DNA from: Pictodentalium vernedei
Lineage: Eukaryota > Mollusca > Scaphopoda > Dentaliida > Dentaliidae
Reading direction: 5' to 3'
Assembly (NCBI GenBank): GCA_031216915.1
Contig: CM062292.1
Coordinates: forward strand, 74,134,956 to 74,198,955
Length of the DNA: 64,000 bases
How positions within the stretch are numbered: the first letter of the stretch is position 1; every line of letters begins with the position of its first letter. The notes beneath the pieces are model-generated. The model saw nothing but the letters and a program-made list of their open reading frames with translations, did no database searches and had not been told where the DNA came from. The position numbers and the translations under genes were made by a program. Below are positions 43,103 to 53,159 of the stretch, piece after piece.

Positions 43103-43466
43103 CTACGTCAGAGACAGGACCTGATAAAAGACAGGCGTGAAGGAAAGGCTCGCCAGGTTGTTGTGATACTTCCTGGGCCGACCCTGGGAAAGAAGATTGT
43201 GGCGCAGAGGTAGACGAATTGGCTGATCTACCAACAGAGGCCGCAGCTGATTGATCCACACCCTCTGTGGAGACAGAGGAGTGATCAGAATGACCCTGCA
43301 ACTGCAAGCACAAATCTTCGCCAACACCTGAGGAAGAATCGGTGCAGGAGGGAAGGCATAGCTGATCCAACCTGTCCAGTCCAGAGACAAAGCGTCTACC
43401 GCAAAGGCTAGTGGATCCGGACAAGGGGAAGGACTCAACAACCTGAGCCGATTGGAGAGTGTTTTT
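43103..43466 (-). pseudogene. DIRS-b post-RNase H segment, fragment
   Basis: Carries SPCPDPLAFAVDALSLDW, YAFPPAPILPQVLAKI and SPQRVWINQLRPLL, matching the DIRS-a segment at 31.1-31.6 kb. Truncated upstream at about 43,466 and overlapped downstream by the recombinase frame. Confidence 0.75.
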
Positions 43467-44289
43467 GTCATCACAGTATTCTAATGCTTCTGAAAAATAA
43501 TTGCCTTGCTCTTTTTAGGCAACCCTTTCTCAAATGACTTTTTTTTCAGATTTTTCGTTCAGAAAATAGAATCCCCATGGGAAATCCAGACAATGAGACA
43601 AAGCGTAACATTTTTCACTTGCTCTCCAAATTGAATGCACATTGGTCATTGCGGGGTTCTTCCACCATTTTTAAAATTCTGAAAAAAGTATGGAAATTTG
43701 TGTTGGTCTGGAAATGGTTTTGAAACGTTTAGCCTTGAGGGCATTGAAAAATTAGTATGGAAATTCTTCTCAACCTTCTCACAATTGTTTACAATTGGCT
43801 GTAACGTAAGTGCAACCCTACTTCGGAACTAACTCAAGCTAATAACTTTTCCAAACGAGTTGGAAAAGTGGAAGAGTGCAAAAGCACGAAAAAAAAAAGA
43901 TCGAAAAAGGGTCGAGCGAGAATGGCGCTCAACATTACAGGTACTCTCTCTGCACACCTCTTGCATTTACCGAGCACATGCGCAACAACCGTGACTTAAA
44001 TTCCCTTTTTTCCGCCAACGTGCATGGTCAGAATTTTTGTGACTCGGCCTGCTCAGCTTGTTTCTTCGAGAACAACTTGAATAACTCACTACGATTATTG
44101 TTTTATGTGCATTCTAGGATTGTATCGTTTACTCAAGCTCAAAATTGTTGTGTTTTTCTTTATATTTATGCTCATTTTAGCTTGTGTTATCTTTGCTTAT
44201 CTTACCTTTTCCGCGCGAAAACGGGACCCCAGTTGATCGGTTTTCTGCCAGTGGGGAGCTGAATCTTTGGATTATTTGGGGGATTTTTC

Positions 44290-44525
44290 CCACAAGAAAC
44301 TAGAGGTACTGTGAGCAAGCTCACAAAGTGATACCCCCTGTTCCTGTCAGAACGGAATTATATTGCTTCATGCACATCTTCATATGGAGTTCTTCCATTG
44401 TGTAAAGTTTCATGAAAATTCTTCAAACGGTTTAGTAGGAGTTGCGCTTATAAGGATGGACAGACGGATGGACAGGGTGATTCCTATATACTCCCCAAAC
44501 TTTGTTTGCGGGGGGGTATAATTAT
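44290..44525. mobile_element. tandem-array class element, single unit
   Basis: Starts with the hairpin-like GTGAGCAAGCTCACAAAGTG and ATACCCCC, has GGATGGACAGACGGATGGAC, and ends in the hairpin TATACTCCCC...GGGGGGTATAATTA. Inserted in DIRS-b leader sequence. Confidence 0.65.
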
Positions 44526-44544
44526 TCTGTCACCTTTTTGGACA

Positions 44545-44853
44545 ATGCCGAAAACACTCCCTTGTCCTTCTTGTATGCAGGTGAAACATGTCGATGATGT
44601 TCACAGTACTTGTGTCACTTGCAACAATTGTTCTCAAGCCCATCTCTGTGGTGTTTGGTCTTCCAAGTTCTGGGCTTCCATTAACAAGGTGGTTCTAACC
44701 AGAGCTAGAACCCCTCATTCTAGGGGCAAAGGTAGCTGTGCCTCCTCGGATATTTCTGAGAGTGTACGTGGTGACTCTGTCATGCAGGATGTTGGGCAGC
44801 CTTTTTCGGTAGCAAGTTCCTCTGCAACTGTGTGCGGTGCTGGTGCTGCCTGA
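44545..44853 (+). pseudogene. DIRS-b gag-like N terminus, truncated
   Basis: Starts MPKTLPCPSCMQVKHVDDVH, then STCVTCNNCSQAHLCGVW, and ends at a stop after about 103 residues. The cysteine pattern CxxC...CxxCxxC...C and the following SEDISES..GDSVM-like acidic stretch match the head of DIRS-a ORF1. The body of gag is missing. No other family is closer by eye. Confidence 0.7.
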
Positions 44854-44994
44854 GTTAAAATGCAGGGCTTCCATTAGGAGCCCATATATGAAACCCAGGA
44901 CTTGATTTGAACATACTTGAATCTGGGTCACATAAGAATGCAGTATCCCAAATATGAAAGCATTCTGACCAGGGGATCTGAAGAGGATTTTTAA

Positions 44995-45236
44995 CTGGAA
45001 GAGTGCTGAATTATTTTTGGTCATCAAAATTTGTTCATGTGTCTTTGCCCTGTTACAATTTATGGGAGAGTGCCAACAGGCACTCTCCCACAAATTGTAA
45101 CAATGCAAATCCAGAGAGACCAAATAATTTCACTTCAAACATAATGTGAAGCATATCAACAGATTATGAAGCCTTTAACTTGTGGCACCTGCCCTTTAGT
45201 GTAAAGCCCAAATATGGGCTTCCAGCACCCTACCAG
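44995..45236. mobile_element. T2 TTAA MITE
   Basis: TTAA at 44,991-44,994 and 45,237-45,240. Inserted in a degenerate tandem array whose monomers continue on both sides. Confidence 0.88.
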
Positions 45237-45718
45237 TTAATGAATATTCCTCATACTGCACAAATTATAAGTGACTCCCATTGGGAGCTCAATTATTAAC
45301 CAAGAGACCTGATTTGAATAAACTTGAATGTAACTCCAAAGTATGCTGTTTATCAATATAAAAAAGATTCTGACTGGTGGAGCTGAAAAAGAAGAATTTT
45401 AAAGACTTTTCCTCATATTGCACCAAGTTAAAATTTGTGCTCCAATAAGAAGACGAAATATGAAGCCTAAAAAAATTTAAACAGACTTGAATTTGTACCC
45501 CATAAGGCTATTGTATACTTGTTGAATACCCGATATCAAATGAATCAATCAGGTGGATCAAAAGATTTTTAAAGAATATTTCTTAATATTGCACCATGTT
45601 GAAGTTTTGGGCTCCCATAGGGACTTAATTTGAACAGAAGAGAGTCCAACAAAATCCATATCCCCCACTCCATTATGTTATGATGGGAACAAGGGCCATA
45701 ACTTTATTTTTTATATAT

Positions 45719-45785
45719 TATTTATGTATTGGTGTTTAAGGTCACATATTTTTGCACAATGGCTAATCATGACCATAACATGAGT
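45719..45785 (-). repeat. SINE 3' tail remnant
   Basis: Only the shared tail (TATTGGTGTTTAAGGTCACA through ATGGCTAATCATGACC) remains, inside a degenerate tandem array. Confidence 0.6.
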
Positions 45786-46010
45786 ATCAACTCAAGACCA
45801 GGGGTATCAATATCAATAGATTGATCCTTTTTTAATTTTTGAAAACATGCTGACTCAGCATTTTCTCATTACCAACAGTAAAATACGGGTTTCCTGTATG
45901 GAGCCCAAATATGAAACCAGGGTCTTGAAAATGGAAGTGAATCTGACATCTTAAAGCTGTTGGATACCAAATATCAAAAGATTCTGATGAATGGCTCTGG
46001 AGGAAATTTT

Positions 46011-46985
46011 TGAAAAAAAAGTGCCAACCTGGCATGGTTTCAATTCCCTGTACCATACCCTTTGACAAACCTGACTGCAATTTATTCTGCCTATTTAATT
46101 CAACTGGTCGAAAGGATGTTTATTACCAAAATACAATTCTCAGTTCCATGTGGTTTTGGAAATTTGGGCATTTGAAATTGTTTCTATTTTTAGCTCCTGG
46201 GGTTCCCATGGACATGCAGATAATATTGTTTTTGTCTGAATCAAGTTCTTATGATCATATTGTATCCCACTCCAAGTTTAGCTCAACCGGCCCACTGGTG
46301 CTGAAAATTTGGGCGATACCAAAAATCTTTTCACTACAAGAACTGCAAATATTGCTCCTCCAACAAATTTTAGTGCACACCTCAAGAGGAAGCCGAATAC
46401 ATACTCTCATTCCATCCATTGAAGAATCAGATTTTTAAAAACATTTATGAGATTTTCTCCCACACCTACCTATGGGGCACAGTAACTTGATTTGAATAAA
46501 ATCATAATGCAAGCCATAACCATAATAATATTTCTCGGAAATTGATTCAACTAATTTTGAATAAAAGCCAAAAAACCACCGTCATGCAGAATGACGGATA
46601 GGGACTGATCACTACAGCCCATCCTGACTGAAAAGTCAAGAGAGGTGAAAATGTTCACCTAAAATTCGTTTTACTAAAAACATTTTATGCAGGTAACAAA
46701 TCACCTGAGGATGATAATTTTGGACTAGGACAGTTAAAAGTCCAGTCAGTTCCCTTTTCATTTTTTATGATCTTCTGTTGGAATGTGCTTGTCAAGCTTG
46801 GGCAAAGCTACTGGTACTATTGCCCAAAACTTATTTGGGCAATGGGTTCTCAAGATAGGCAATGGTTCATCTGCATGAAAGTGAAGTCATTATTTTAACA
46901 GAAATACTGAAAAAAATGTATCCGCATGTACAGAGCTTATTACACGAAAAAGAAAAAAGAAACAGCATGCTAAAATAAAACAAAC
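46011..46985. other. intronic, nothing recognised
   Basis: Contains a 142-codon plus-strand frame (46,010-46,438) with no family resemblance. Confidence 0.45.
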
Positions 46986-47155
46986 CTGTCGGACAGTATT
47001 CTGCACCAATTTATCCATCGTAAACGCCAAATATGCATGAATACCAAACATCTCCCTCAGTTGATCCTCATACACAATTGAATCCAAGTTACCGTCAAGT
47101 AAATTTTTTACCATGTCCAGGAAATATGGGTAATAATCTTCTGGCTCAATTTCAC
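46986..47155 (-). CDS. SIN3A: SIN3 co-repressor, exon with [11 protein letters not shown] block
   Basis: Two bases complete the split Cys codon, then [20 protein letters not shown] and [20 protein letters not shown] follow, ending LVQNTVRQ. This is the strongest SIN3 match in the window: the YYP.FLDMV.LLDG and REMF.IHAY..FTMDKL segments are conserved from insects to vertebrates. The acceptor is ...GCATCACAG and the donor is CAG|GTTTGT. The exon ends in phase 0. A T1 MITE begins 50 bp upstream of the acceptor, and the exon itself is clean. It belongs to the C-terminal domain, whose exact partners are less well defined than those of the PAH domains. Confidence 0.96.
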
Positions 47156-47205
47156 CTGTGATGCATAAAAATATGTAAATAATCTATCATCTCAAGTCAA
47201 CTTAA

Positions 47206-47427
47206 CACTTTACCCAGCATGAAAAGCAGACAGCACTTGAAAACAAAATTCTTGAATAACTCATTTTTTCCCATTTTTTGTCTCAAAAACATAGGTTGTG
47301 ACCCCTCTTTAGAACGAGCTCATCGAGCTCGTTCCAAAGAGGGGTCATAACCTGTGTTTTTGAGACAAAAAATAAATAAAATAATGAAAATTAATTGGTG
47401 ATTTTTGAGAATAGTGCTGGTAAAGGG
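47206..47427. mobile_element. T1 MITE, A type
   Basis: TTAA at 47,202-47,205 and 47,428-47,431. Begins only 50 bp upstream of a SIN3 acceptor. Confidence 0.88.
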
Positions 47428-47802
47428 TTAACCAAAATGGCCAGTTTTTCTGTAATACAAGGATGTTACAATTAAAATTTCACTTCCTCTTTCCACACAT
47501 AATGTTTGTGATTTCTTATTCGAATTGGTTTAATCCTGTGAACAAGAACACCACCTGAAATATCAAGAGAGAGCAACATGCTCAATTAATAGCATTCATT
47601 ATTGCACCTTGCAGAAGTGGGTTCCGAAAATTAATAATTTTTAGATGTTTAACTGGTTGAGTGGCAAATTATTTTTCAAAGGTGATTTGGGAATACTTAA
47701 TTGCAAGACCCAGCCAAGAAGGGATTAAGCTATTTTACTGGGAGAGAACTGGATTAGTGACTACTATGGACTCCTGTTTCTTAGTCTATCTGGCAAAGGT
47801 GC

Positions 47803-47893
47803 TAATACGACATGTTCTTTTTGTCACATTTCTCCCTTACTGACTCACCCACCAGACAAGTCAATAAGGGAGAAAATTTGACAATGAGAACAC
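47803..47893. repeat. hairpin
   Basis: TGTTCTTTTTGTCACATTTCTCCCTTA-like left arm (read in parts) pairs with TAAGGGAGAAAATTTGACAA. Confidence 0.65.
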
Positions 47894-47917
47894 AACATTG
47901 ATTAGATAAACTTTATT

Positions 47918-48301
47918 TATTTATTTACTGGTGTTTAAGGTCACATACTTATGCACAATGGCTAGTCATGACCGTGACAGTTCTACAGGTGGAGGAAGCC
48001 AGAGTACCCAGAGAGAACCACCGAGCAGCTGCCAGTTACCAACATCGCAACTCCGCACTGCGGAACAGGCAGGGTTAGATTGGTTGAAGACATGAGAAAC
48101 ATCGATGTGCAGTACGCCTTAGTACATGGCGTCATCGTGCCCCCATGTGGACAATCAGGGTTAAGTCCTTGCCCAAGGACACAACGCGGGAGTCCGAATC
48201 AATCGCTCAGACGATCACCCATCCGAGGACTAACCAGGCTTGACGTTGCTTAACTTCGGTGATCTGACGAGAACCGGTTACCGCAATGCCACCGTGCCCC
48301 C
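47918..48301 (-). mobile_element. SINE with 5S rRNA-like head, complete
   Basis: Exact 13-bp TSD GATAAACTTTATT at 47,905-47,917 and 48,302-48,314. Minus strand 5S boxes at about 48,195-48,290 (ACCGAAGTTAAGCAACGTC, then CGGATGGGTGATCG). Body and tail as in the tRNA-headed copies. Confidence 0.9.
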
Positions 48302-48358
48302 GATAAACTTTATTCATTCGTTATCTGATTTTTTTTTTTTTTTTGACAGGATAGTCTT

Positions 48359-48705
48359 GATTTATTTATTGGTGTTGAAGGTCACATATTTCTGCACAAT
48401 GGCTAATCATGACCACAACAGTTTTACAGGTGGAGGAAGCCGGAGTACCCGGAAAAAAACACCGAGCAACGACAAGCAACCGTCAGCTCCCCAACATACC
48501 AACTCCACACAAGGTGGGTTAGCACTGGTTGAAGACAGGTGCACCATCGACGTGCAGTACGCCTTAGTGCACAGAGCCACCGTGCCCCCATGGGGTGAAG
48601 TGTCATGTTCAAGGACACAATGCGGTTGCTGCAGGTGTGGTTCACACCGAGGACCTCTCGGCTTGCAGCCTGCACCTCTACCTACTGAGCCAGTGCTTCC
48701 CGACT
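48359..48705 (-). mobile_element. SINE with tRNA-like head
   Basis: Ten-base flanking repeat GGATAGTCTT / GGATAGGCTT (one mismatch) at 48,349-48,358 and 48,706-48,715. tRNA-like head at 48,640-48,700, with a weakened B box (GGTGTGAACC). Lies 57 bp from the 5S-headed copy on the same strand. Confidence 0.8.
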
Positions 48706-48809
48706 GGATAGGCTTAGCGATCCCCTAAAACCCTAAGAATGATCAGAGGGTAGTTGGGCTGAACCCAATGGAGATACTTACAGACAGTGCTTTTGTGGTG
48801 AGTGGTGTC

Positions 48810-49062
48810 CAGGCCTGAAAATAATCAGTCTGATATTTGCAGAATGGTATCCCCAGAGGGTGAAACTGATGATGCTTTCCCATACAGTGGGCCAATTTAT
48901 CCTCTGGTTACCTCTCTCTGTTTAGTTTTGAGACCCTGATTCAGATTTAGGTTCACAGAGGGTAACTTTAGTGATGCTAACCTGCGGTGCAGGGTAGCAT
49001 CACTAAATTCACCTTCTGGGGACCTCATTTTGAGGATGACAGTCTGCTTATTTTCTGGCTTG
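48810..49062. mobile_element. H3 hAT-like MITE, long form
   Basis: Exact 8-bp TSD GTGGTGTC at 48,802-48,809 and 49,063-49,070. Left end CAGGCCTGAAAATAA. Same length (253 bp) as the other long copies. Confidence 0.9.
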
Positions 49063-49567
49063 GTGGTGTCTTATAAACTATTGCAGATTTTTTCAAAGTT
49101 AAGGAGCCTGAAGTATTATTTACTATCAGTTCTTAACATGTGCATAAACTGAACCGAAGCTGATGTTTTTGCCTAAAACCGAAACTGAAAAATCAAAACA
49201 TCCTAGCTCTACCAGTAAGGGGAGCTTCAAGTTTAGCAAGATTCTATTCGATGTTTTGTTAAAATTTATTGGACAGCGCCGCACTCTGCATTTAATTTTA
49301 CCAAAACATTTTTTTTCTACTCCTGCATAAAGAACAAGCTAATGCATACATTGCAGAGCCACAAAAGTGGTGCTGCACTTTACAGTCGAGCCATGATGAA
49401 GGCTAATAGAACTCAACAGTTAAGGTCAATTTTGGCATCAATGGCAGCACCATTATCACAACACAGGTATATAGACAAGTTTAGACAATTATTTTTACTC
49501 TTGTTGCGTCCACTTTGGAGAACTTGTAGCTCAGGCAATGGGTCCCAGGTGCTATTACACCAGTTAA

Positions 49568-49797
49568 CCCTTTACCCAACGCAGACGATATCAAAATTTA
49601 TTGTTTTAAATATCATTTTTTTGAATTTTTCAATAAATTTCAACAAAACCATATCATGTGACCCCTCGTTGGAACGAGCTCGTTCCAACGTGGGGTCATG
49701 ATGTGATTTTGTTGAGATTTTTTGAAAAATAATATTTTTTGAACTGCTGAATTTGCATATTACGCGGACGGATGCGGCCGATTCGTTGGGTAAAGGG
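49568..49797. mobile_element. T1 MITE, B type
   Basis: TTAA at 49,564-49,567 and 49,798-49,801. Ends CCCTTTACCCAACGCAGACG / GATTCGTTGGGTAAAGGG. Confidence 0.9.
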
Positions 49798-49965
49798 TTA
49801 AGGGCATGGTTAATTAATTTTCAGTTTAGCATTATTTGCCTAATTTTATTTTTTGTCTGAAATAATAACACATTTTCTTTATTATAAACTCCGCAAATGG
49901 GTCACCTAGTTTATAGGGCCAGAATATACAATTTTATGTTTCTTCCTCATCCATTGAAATGCAAG

Positions 49966-50022
49966 ATTATATTGCCTCATATTTGCCAGCTTGCTGTAGC
50001 AATCTGGCAATAATGAGGCAAT
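49966..50022. repeat. hairpin
   Basis: ATTGCCTCATATTTGCCAG pairs with CTGGCAATAATGAGGCAAT. Confidence 0.75.
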
Positions 50023-50204
50023 AGTCTGGTGTTATCAAGGGTAAAATGTTCACCAATAGTACATTTTGTTATAGGCTGTTCTGTATATAACCCTGAACAT
50101 TGAAAATTCTATTTTATCATATGACTCGTCCGTTTTGTTCAGTTTAAAACATTTGATATTTTGTTTTCATATAAATCAGTGAAAAATAAAGCCTTCCGTC
50201 AATT

Positions 50205-50380
50205 TCATTGGTCAGTTTCAAAACTAGACAATTTGATTGGCTGAACAAAACTGGGCCACATTTTCATAATTTGCATAATTCGAGTTGGGAGCTTTCATTG
50301 GTCAATTTCAAAACTGGACAATTTGATTGGCTAAACAAAATACAACTGGGTCACATTTGCATAATTTCAGTAGGGAGAAT
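50205..50380. repeat. 83-bp direct duplication
   Basis: TTTCAAAACTAGACAATTTG, ATTGGCTGAACAAAA and GGCCACATTTTCATAATT recur once with few changes. Confidence 0.7.
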
Positions 50381-50422
50381 TTACGTTATCTGTCCTATTT
50401 AGGGTGGGTTATATTGTATTAA

Positions 50423-50636
50423 TCTTTTACCTACAAGAAAAACGCCATTCATTTTTTTTTTATATTTTCACTTTTTGCTTCCAAAACATAGGTTATGACC
50501 CCTCATTGGAACGATCCCGACGAGCTCATTCCAATGAGGGGTCATAACCTATGTTTTGGAAGCAAAAAATGAAATTTTTTAGTTAAACGAGGATGTTTTT
50601 TCAAAGTGCCGTCTGCAACTCAAGTTAGGTGATGGG
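50423..50636. mobile_element. T1 MITE, A-like variant
   Basis: TTAA at 50,419-50,422 and 50,637-50,640. Ends TCTTTTACC / GGTGATGGG have diverged; core TGCTTCCAAAACATAGGTTA is kept. Confidence 0.82.
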
Positions 50637-50699
50637 TTAAAAAGTCATACTAAGTGGCTAATTTGTGCGTGAGTGTGTCATATGATAAATAGAATATGA

Positions 50700-50818
50700 A
50701 ATGAGTGTTTTTATCATATAATATTTATGAAACTCGTCCGAATTTTCCGTTTGGGCTCACCAAAATAGAAAATTCTTAGACTCGTTTCATAAATATTATA
50801 TGAGAAAAACACTCATTG
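50700..50818. repeat. hairpin
   Basis: ATGAGTGTTTTTATCATATA pairs with TATATGAGAAAAACACTCAT; inner arms around CGAATTTTC/GAAAATTC. Confidence 0.75.
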
Positions 50819-51145
50819 CATATCTTCTGTATCTGAGACAACCTACACATGCAAGGAAGCAGCGTGTAAGTGCAAAATGATAAACTGTGCATCTTTTGGA
50901 AATAGATATTATTACGCCATTTCCCCACAAGGATATAATTAATAATAACCTCATACCACATTTGGTTCTGATAACCTGGAATAATGCTAAACTGAAAATT
51001 AACTGCCGTACTGACCCAGGAAGTGCATGAAGCAATAGAGGGGAAAAGTATTTGAGGGGCTTATTTTTGAGAGGTGAAGTCTGCATGAGATGGATGAAAA
51101 GTTGACACAAAGTTAGGTGACCTGATCTTATAACAGATGCATTAA

Positions 51146-51388
51146 CCCTTTACCTAATGAATCGCCCGAATCCGACCTCGTAATATGCGAATTGAGCAGT
51201 TGAAAAAATTGAATTTTTCAAAATATTTCAACAAAACCATATCATGTGACCCCTCAATGGAACGAGCTCATTGAGCTCGTTCCAATGAGGGGGTCACATG
51301 ATATGGTTTTGTTGAAATTCTTTGAAAAATTAAAAAAAAATAATATTCAAAATAATAAATTTTGATATCGTCTGCGTTGGGTAAAGGG
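51146..51388. mobile_element. T1 MITE, B type, intact
   Basis: TTAA at 51,142-51,145 and 51,389-51,392. Core palindrome around GAGCTCATTGAGCTC. Confidence 0.9.
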
Positions 51389-51392
51389 TTAA

Positions 51393-51593
51393 TACTTTTA
51401 CCTCATGAATCTGCCACATGTGTCCAAGTAATTTAAAACCATTTCAACAGAACCAGATCATGTGACCCTCATTGGACAAGCTCTATGAGCTCGTTCCAAA
51501 GAGGGGTTGTATGATATGGTTTTGTCAAAATTTTTTGAAACATTTGAAAAAAAATAAAAAAATTTTGATGTCATGTGCATTTGGTAAGGGGTT
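51393..51593. mobile_element. T1 MITE, B type, decayed, abutting the previous copy
   Basis: Starts right at the TTAA of the preceding copy (ACTTTTACCTCATGAATC) and ends near TTTGGTAAGGGG. The two share one TTAA. Confidence 0.7.
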
Positions 51594-51779
51594 CTTTTTC
51601 GTTGTAATAACTCACGTGTACCAGCATGGCTGTCACTGAAGTTGTCATTACAAAGATAGGGACTGGGCTTATTTACAAGTAGAGGATTCTGAAACTGAAA
51701 TCTGAAAAATGCCCATAGGATCACCGATCTAATGTCGAGTTGTGATAGCACAAAAGTGAGTTTAATCATTATCAACTTA

Positions 51780-52456
51780 TTGTCCGAAAACCAATTGTTT
51801 ACAATTTACTATGTAAAGGGTCACTGTGAGCTTGACCTTTGACCTAGTGATTCCAAAATAAATAGGGCTCTTTCTTGCACCAATGGGTGGAACCATTGTC
51901 AATTTATCATCTGGAAACCAACTGTTTATGATTTATTATATTCAAGGTTACTGTGACCTTGATCTTTGACCTAGTGAGTCCAAAATAAATAGGGGTCTTC
52001 CACTCACCTAGGCCAACCTACCCATGAAGTTTCATGAATGTGGGTCAAACCACTATCAAGTTATCATCCCGAAACCATTTGTTTACGATTTACTATGTTG
52101 AAGGTCACTATGACCTTGACCTTTCACCTAACAAGTCTAAAATAAATAGGGTTCTTCCTCTCACTGATGCCAACCTACCTTTGAAGTTTCATGAACATGG
52201 GTCGAACCATTATCAAGTTATAATCTGGAAACCAATTGTTTTGATTTATTATGTTCAAGATCACTGTGACCTTGACCTTTGACCAAGCAAGTCCAAAATA
52301 AATAGGGTTCTTCCTCTCACCATTGCCAACCTACCTCTGAAGTTTCATGAACGTGGGTCGAACCATTATCAAGTTATCATCCAGCAACCAATTGTTTACG
52401 CCTGTCCGCCCTTCACCGAACTGTAAGTCGAGTTTGATTTCGGCACAACTCGACTA
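51780..52456. mobile_element. tandem-array class element with nuclear-receptor-like motifs
   Basis: About four monomers of roughly 145-150 bp, each with AAACCAATTGTTTACGATTT, AAGGTCACTGTGACCTTGAC and CCTTTGACCTA...CAAAATAAATAGG. Ends with CCTGTCCGCCC and the hairpin AGTCGAG...CTCGACT (52,426-52,455), then AAAAATT. Confidence 0.7.
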
Positions 52457-52866
52457 AAAATTGGTAGGTGTGCTTATTTTCGATTATGGACTTATTCCCA
52501 GGTCAGTATGGTAACCATGGCCTAAACACATGTTTACTGCAATAATCAAGTATTGTTCCATTTCCCGAGTTTCCCATGATAGTTTTGAAACTGAACAACA
52601 ATAATTAGTTATATGACTGTTGCTTATTTAATTCCTGTAATCAAAAAAAAAAATCGGAAATAAAATAAAGAAATCAAACAAAAACTTGATGCTAATGAAA
52701 TATGTTTGCAGTGACAAAATGCTTCCAGAACAATCTCTGTGAAAATCAAACTCCTAGTAAAGCTTTCACACTTAACACAAAAATAAATTTGCCCCCCCAC
52801 CAATGTTTATTGATTTTATAACCAAGACAAGAGCCAGCTTTCACTGTTGAACTGATAAATACTTAC

Positions 52867-53050
52867 AAGGCTGTTTTAATCGCAGTGCTATAGCTGTGGA
52901 TTCTTTCCTCTCCTTTTTACAAAGGGATTCTTCTTGTGCTATTCTGATGGACTGGAGATACATTTTTTGGAGTCGTTCACAAAGGAGGTTATGCAGCCGA
53001 TAAAACAAATACCAATTGTTGTTGGCATAGAACAAGGAATACACGTCATC
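52867..53050 (-). CDS. SIN3A: SIN3 co-repressor, exon opening the SIN3 C-terminal domain
   Basis: The exon reads DDVYSLFYANNNWYLFYRLH near its start, the hallmark opening of the SIN3 C-terminal (Sin3a_C) domain: the NNNWY..RLH block is nearly invariant in animal SIN3 proteins. It continues through a basic helical stretch (LCERLQKMY...IAQEE...KKERKES) to LRLKQP. The acceptor is ...TTTCTTTACAG and the donor is T|GTAAGT. It starts in phase 0 and ends with one base that completes a Cys codon with the next exon. No stop or frameshift is present, so it looks functional. The SIN3A and SIN3B paralogues of vertebrates are about equally close by eye, as expected for a single invertebrate SIN3. Confidence 0.95.
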
Positions 53051-53159
53051 CTGTAAAGAAACAGTAAGTTAATAAAGCTTTTTGATCAAAGACTGCAAAT
53101 ATCTATGTGATTTTTTCCAAGAATTTGTTCACAAGTTTGTGAAAGGATTATGAAACTAG

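Larger units (their letters stand above)
41399..43470 (-). mobile_element. second DIRS family (DIRS-b), 5'-truncated and decayed
   Basis: Same layout as DIRS-a: an outer 3' arm (41,399 onward, ACCACAATTGTTTACAATTG), its inverted copy near 41,735-41,790, an ICR-like junction to CTTCTCAACCTACTCAC, a 3' leader, then recombinase and the post-RNase H segment. Nucleotide similarity to DIRS-a is slight, so this is another family. RT, RNase H core and gag are missing; homology begins near 43,470. Confidence 0.8.
43757..44853 (+). mobile_element. DIRS-b fragment: 5' end and gag start, plus strand
   Basis: Begins with a DIRS-b terminal arm (TTCTTCTCAACCTTCTCACA, then CAATTGTTTACAATTGGCTG, shared with 41,435 and 41,800) and runs through a leader to a gag start. 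It faces away from the DIRS-b piece at 41.4-43.5 kb, so the two are separate insertions or an inversion product. A tandem-array type element interrupts the leader near 44,290-44,525. Confidence 0.7.
44880..46010. repeat. degenerate tandem array, about 190-bp unit
   Basis: Repeats of CCAAATATGAAACC, TTGATTTGAACA.ACTTGAAT and ATTCTGACCAGG/TGG. Interrupted by T2 (44,995) and a SINE tail (45,719). A related stretch is at 37,900-38,330 on the other strand. Confidence 0.6.

Noticed and set aside
46010..46438. 142-codon plus-strand frame
   Set aside because: No recognisable domain, biased composition, and it lies antisense to a SIN3 intron next to degenerate repeats.
48240..48728. 162-codon plus-strand frame
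   Set aside because: It reads through two SINEs in antisense.
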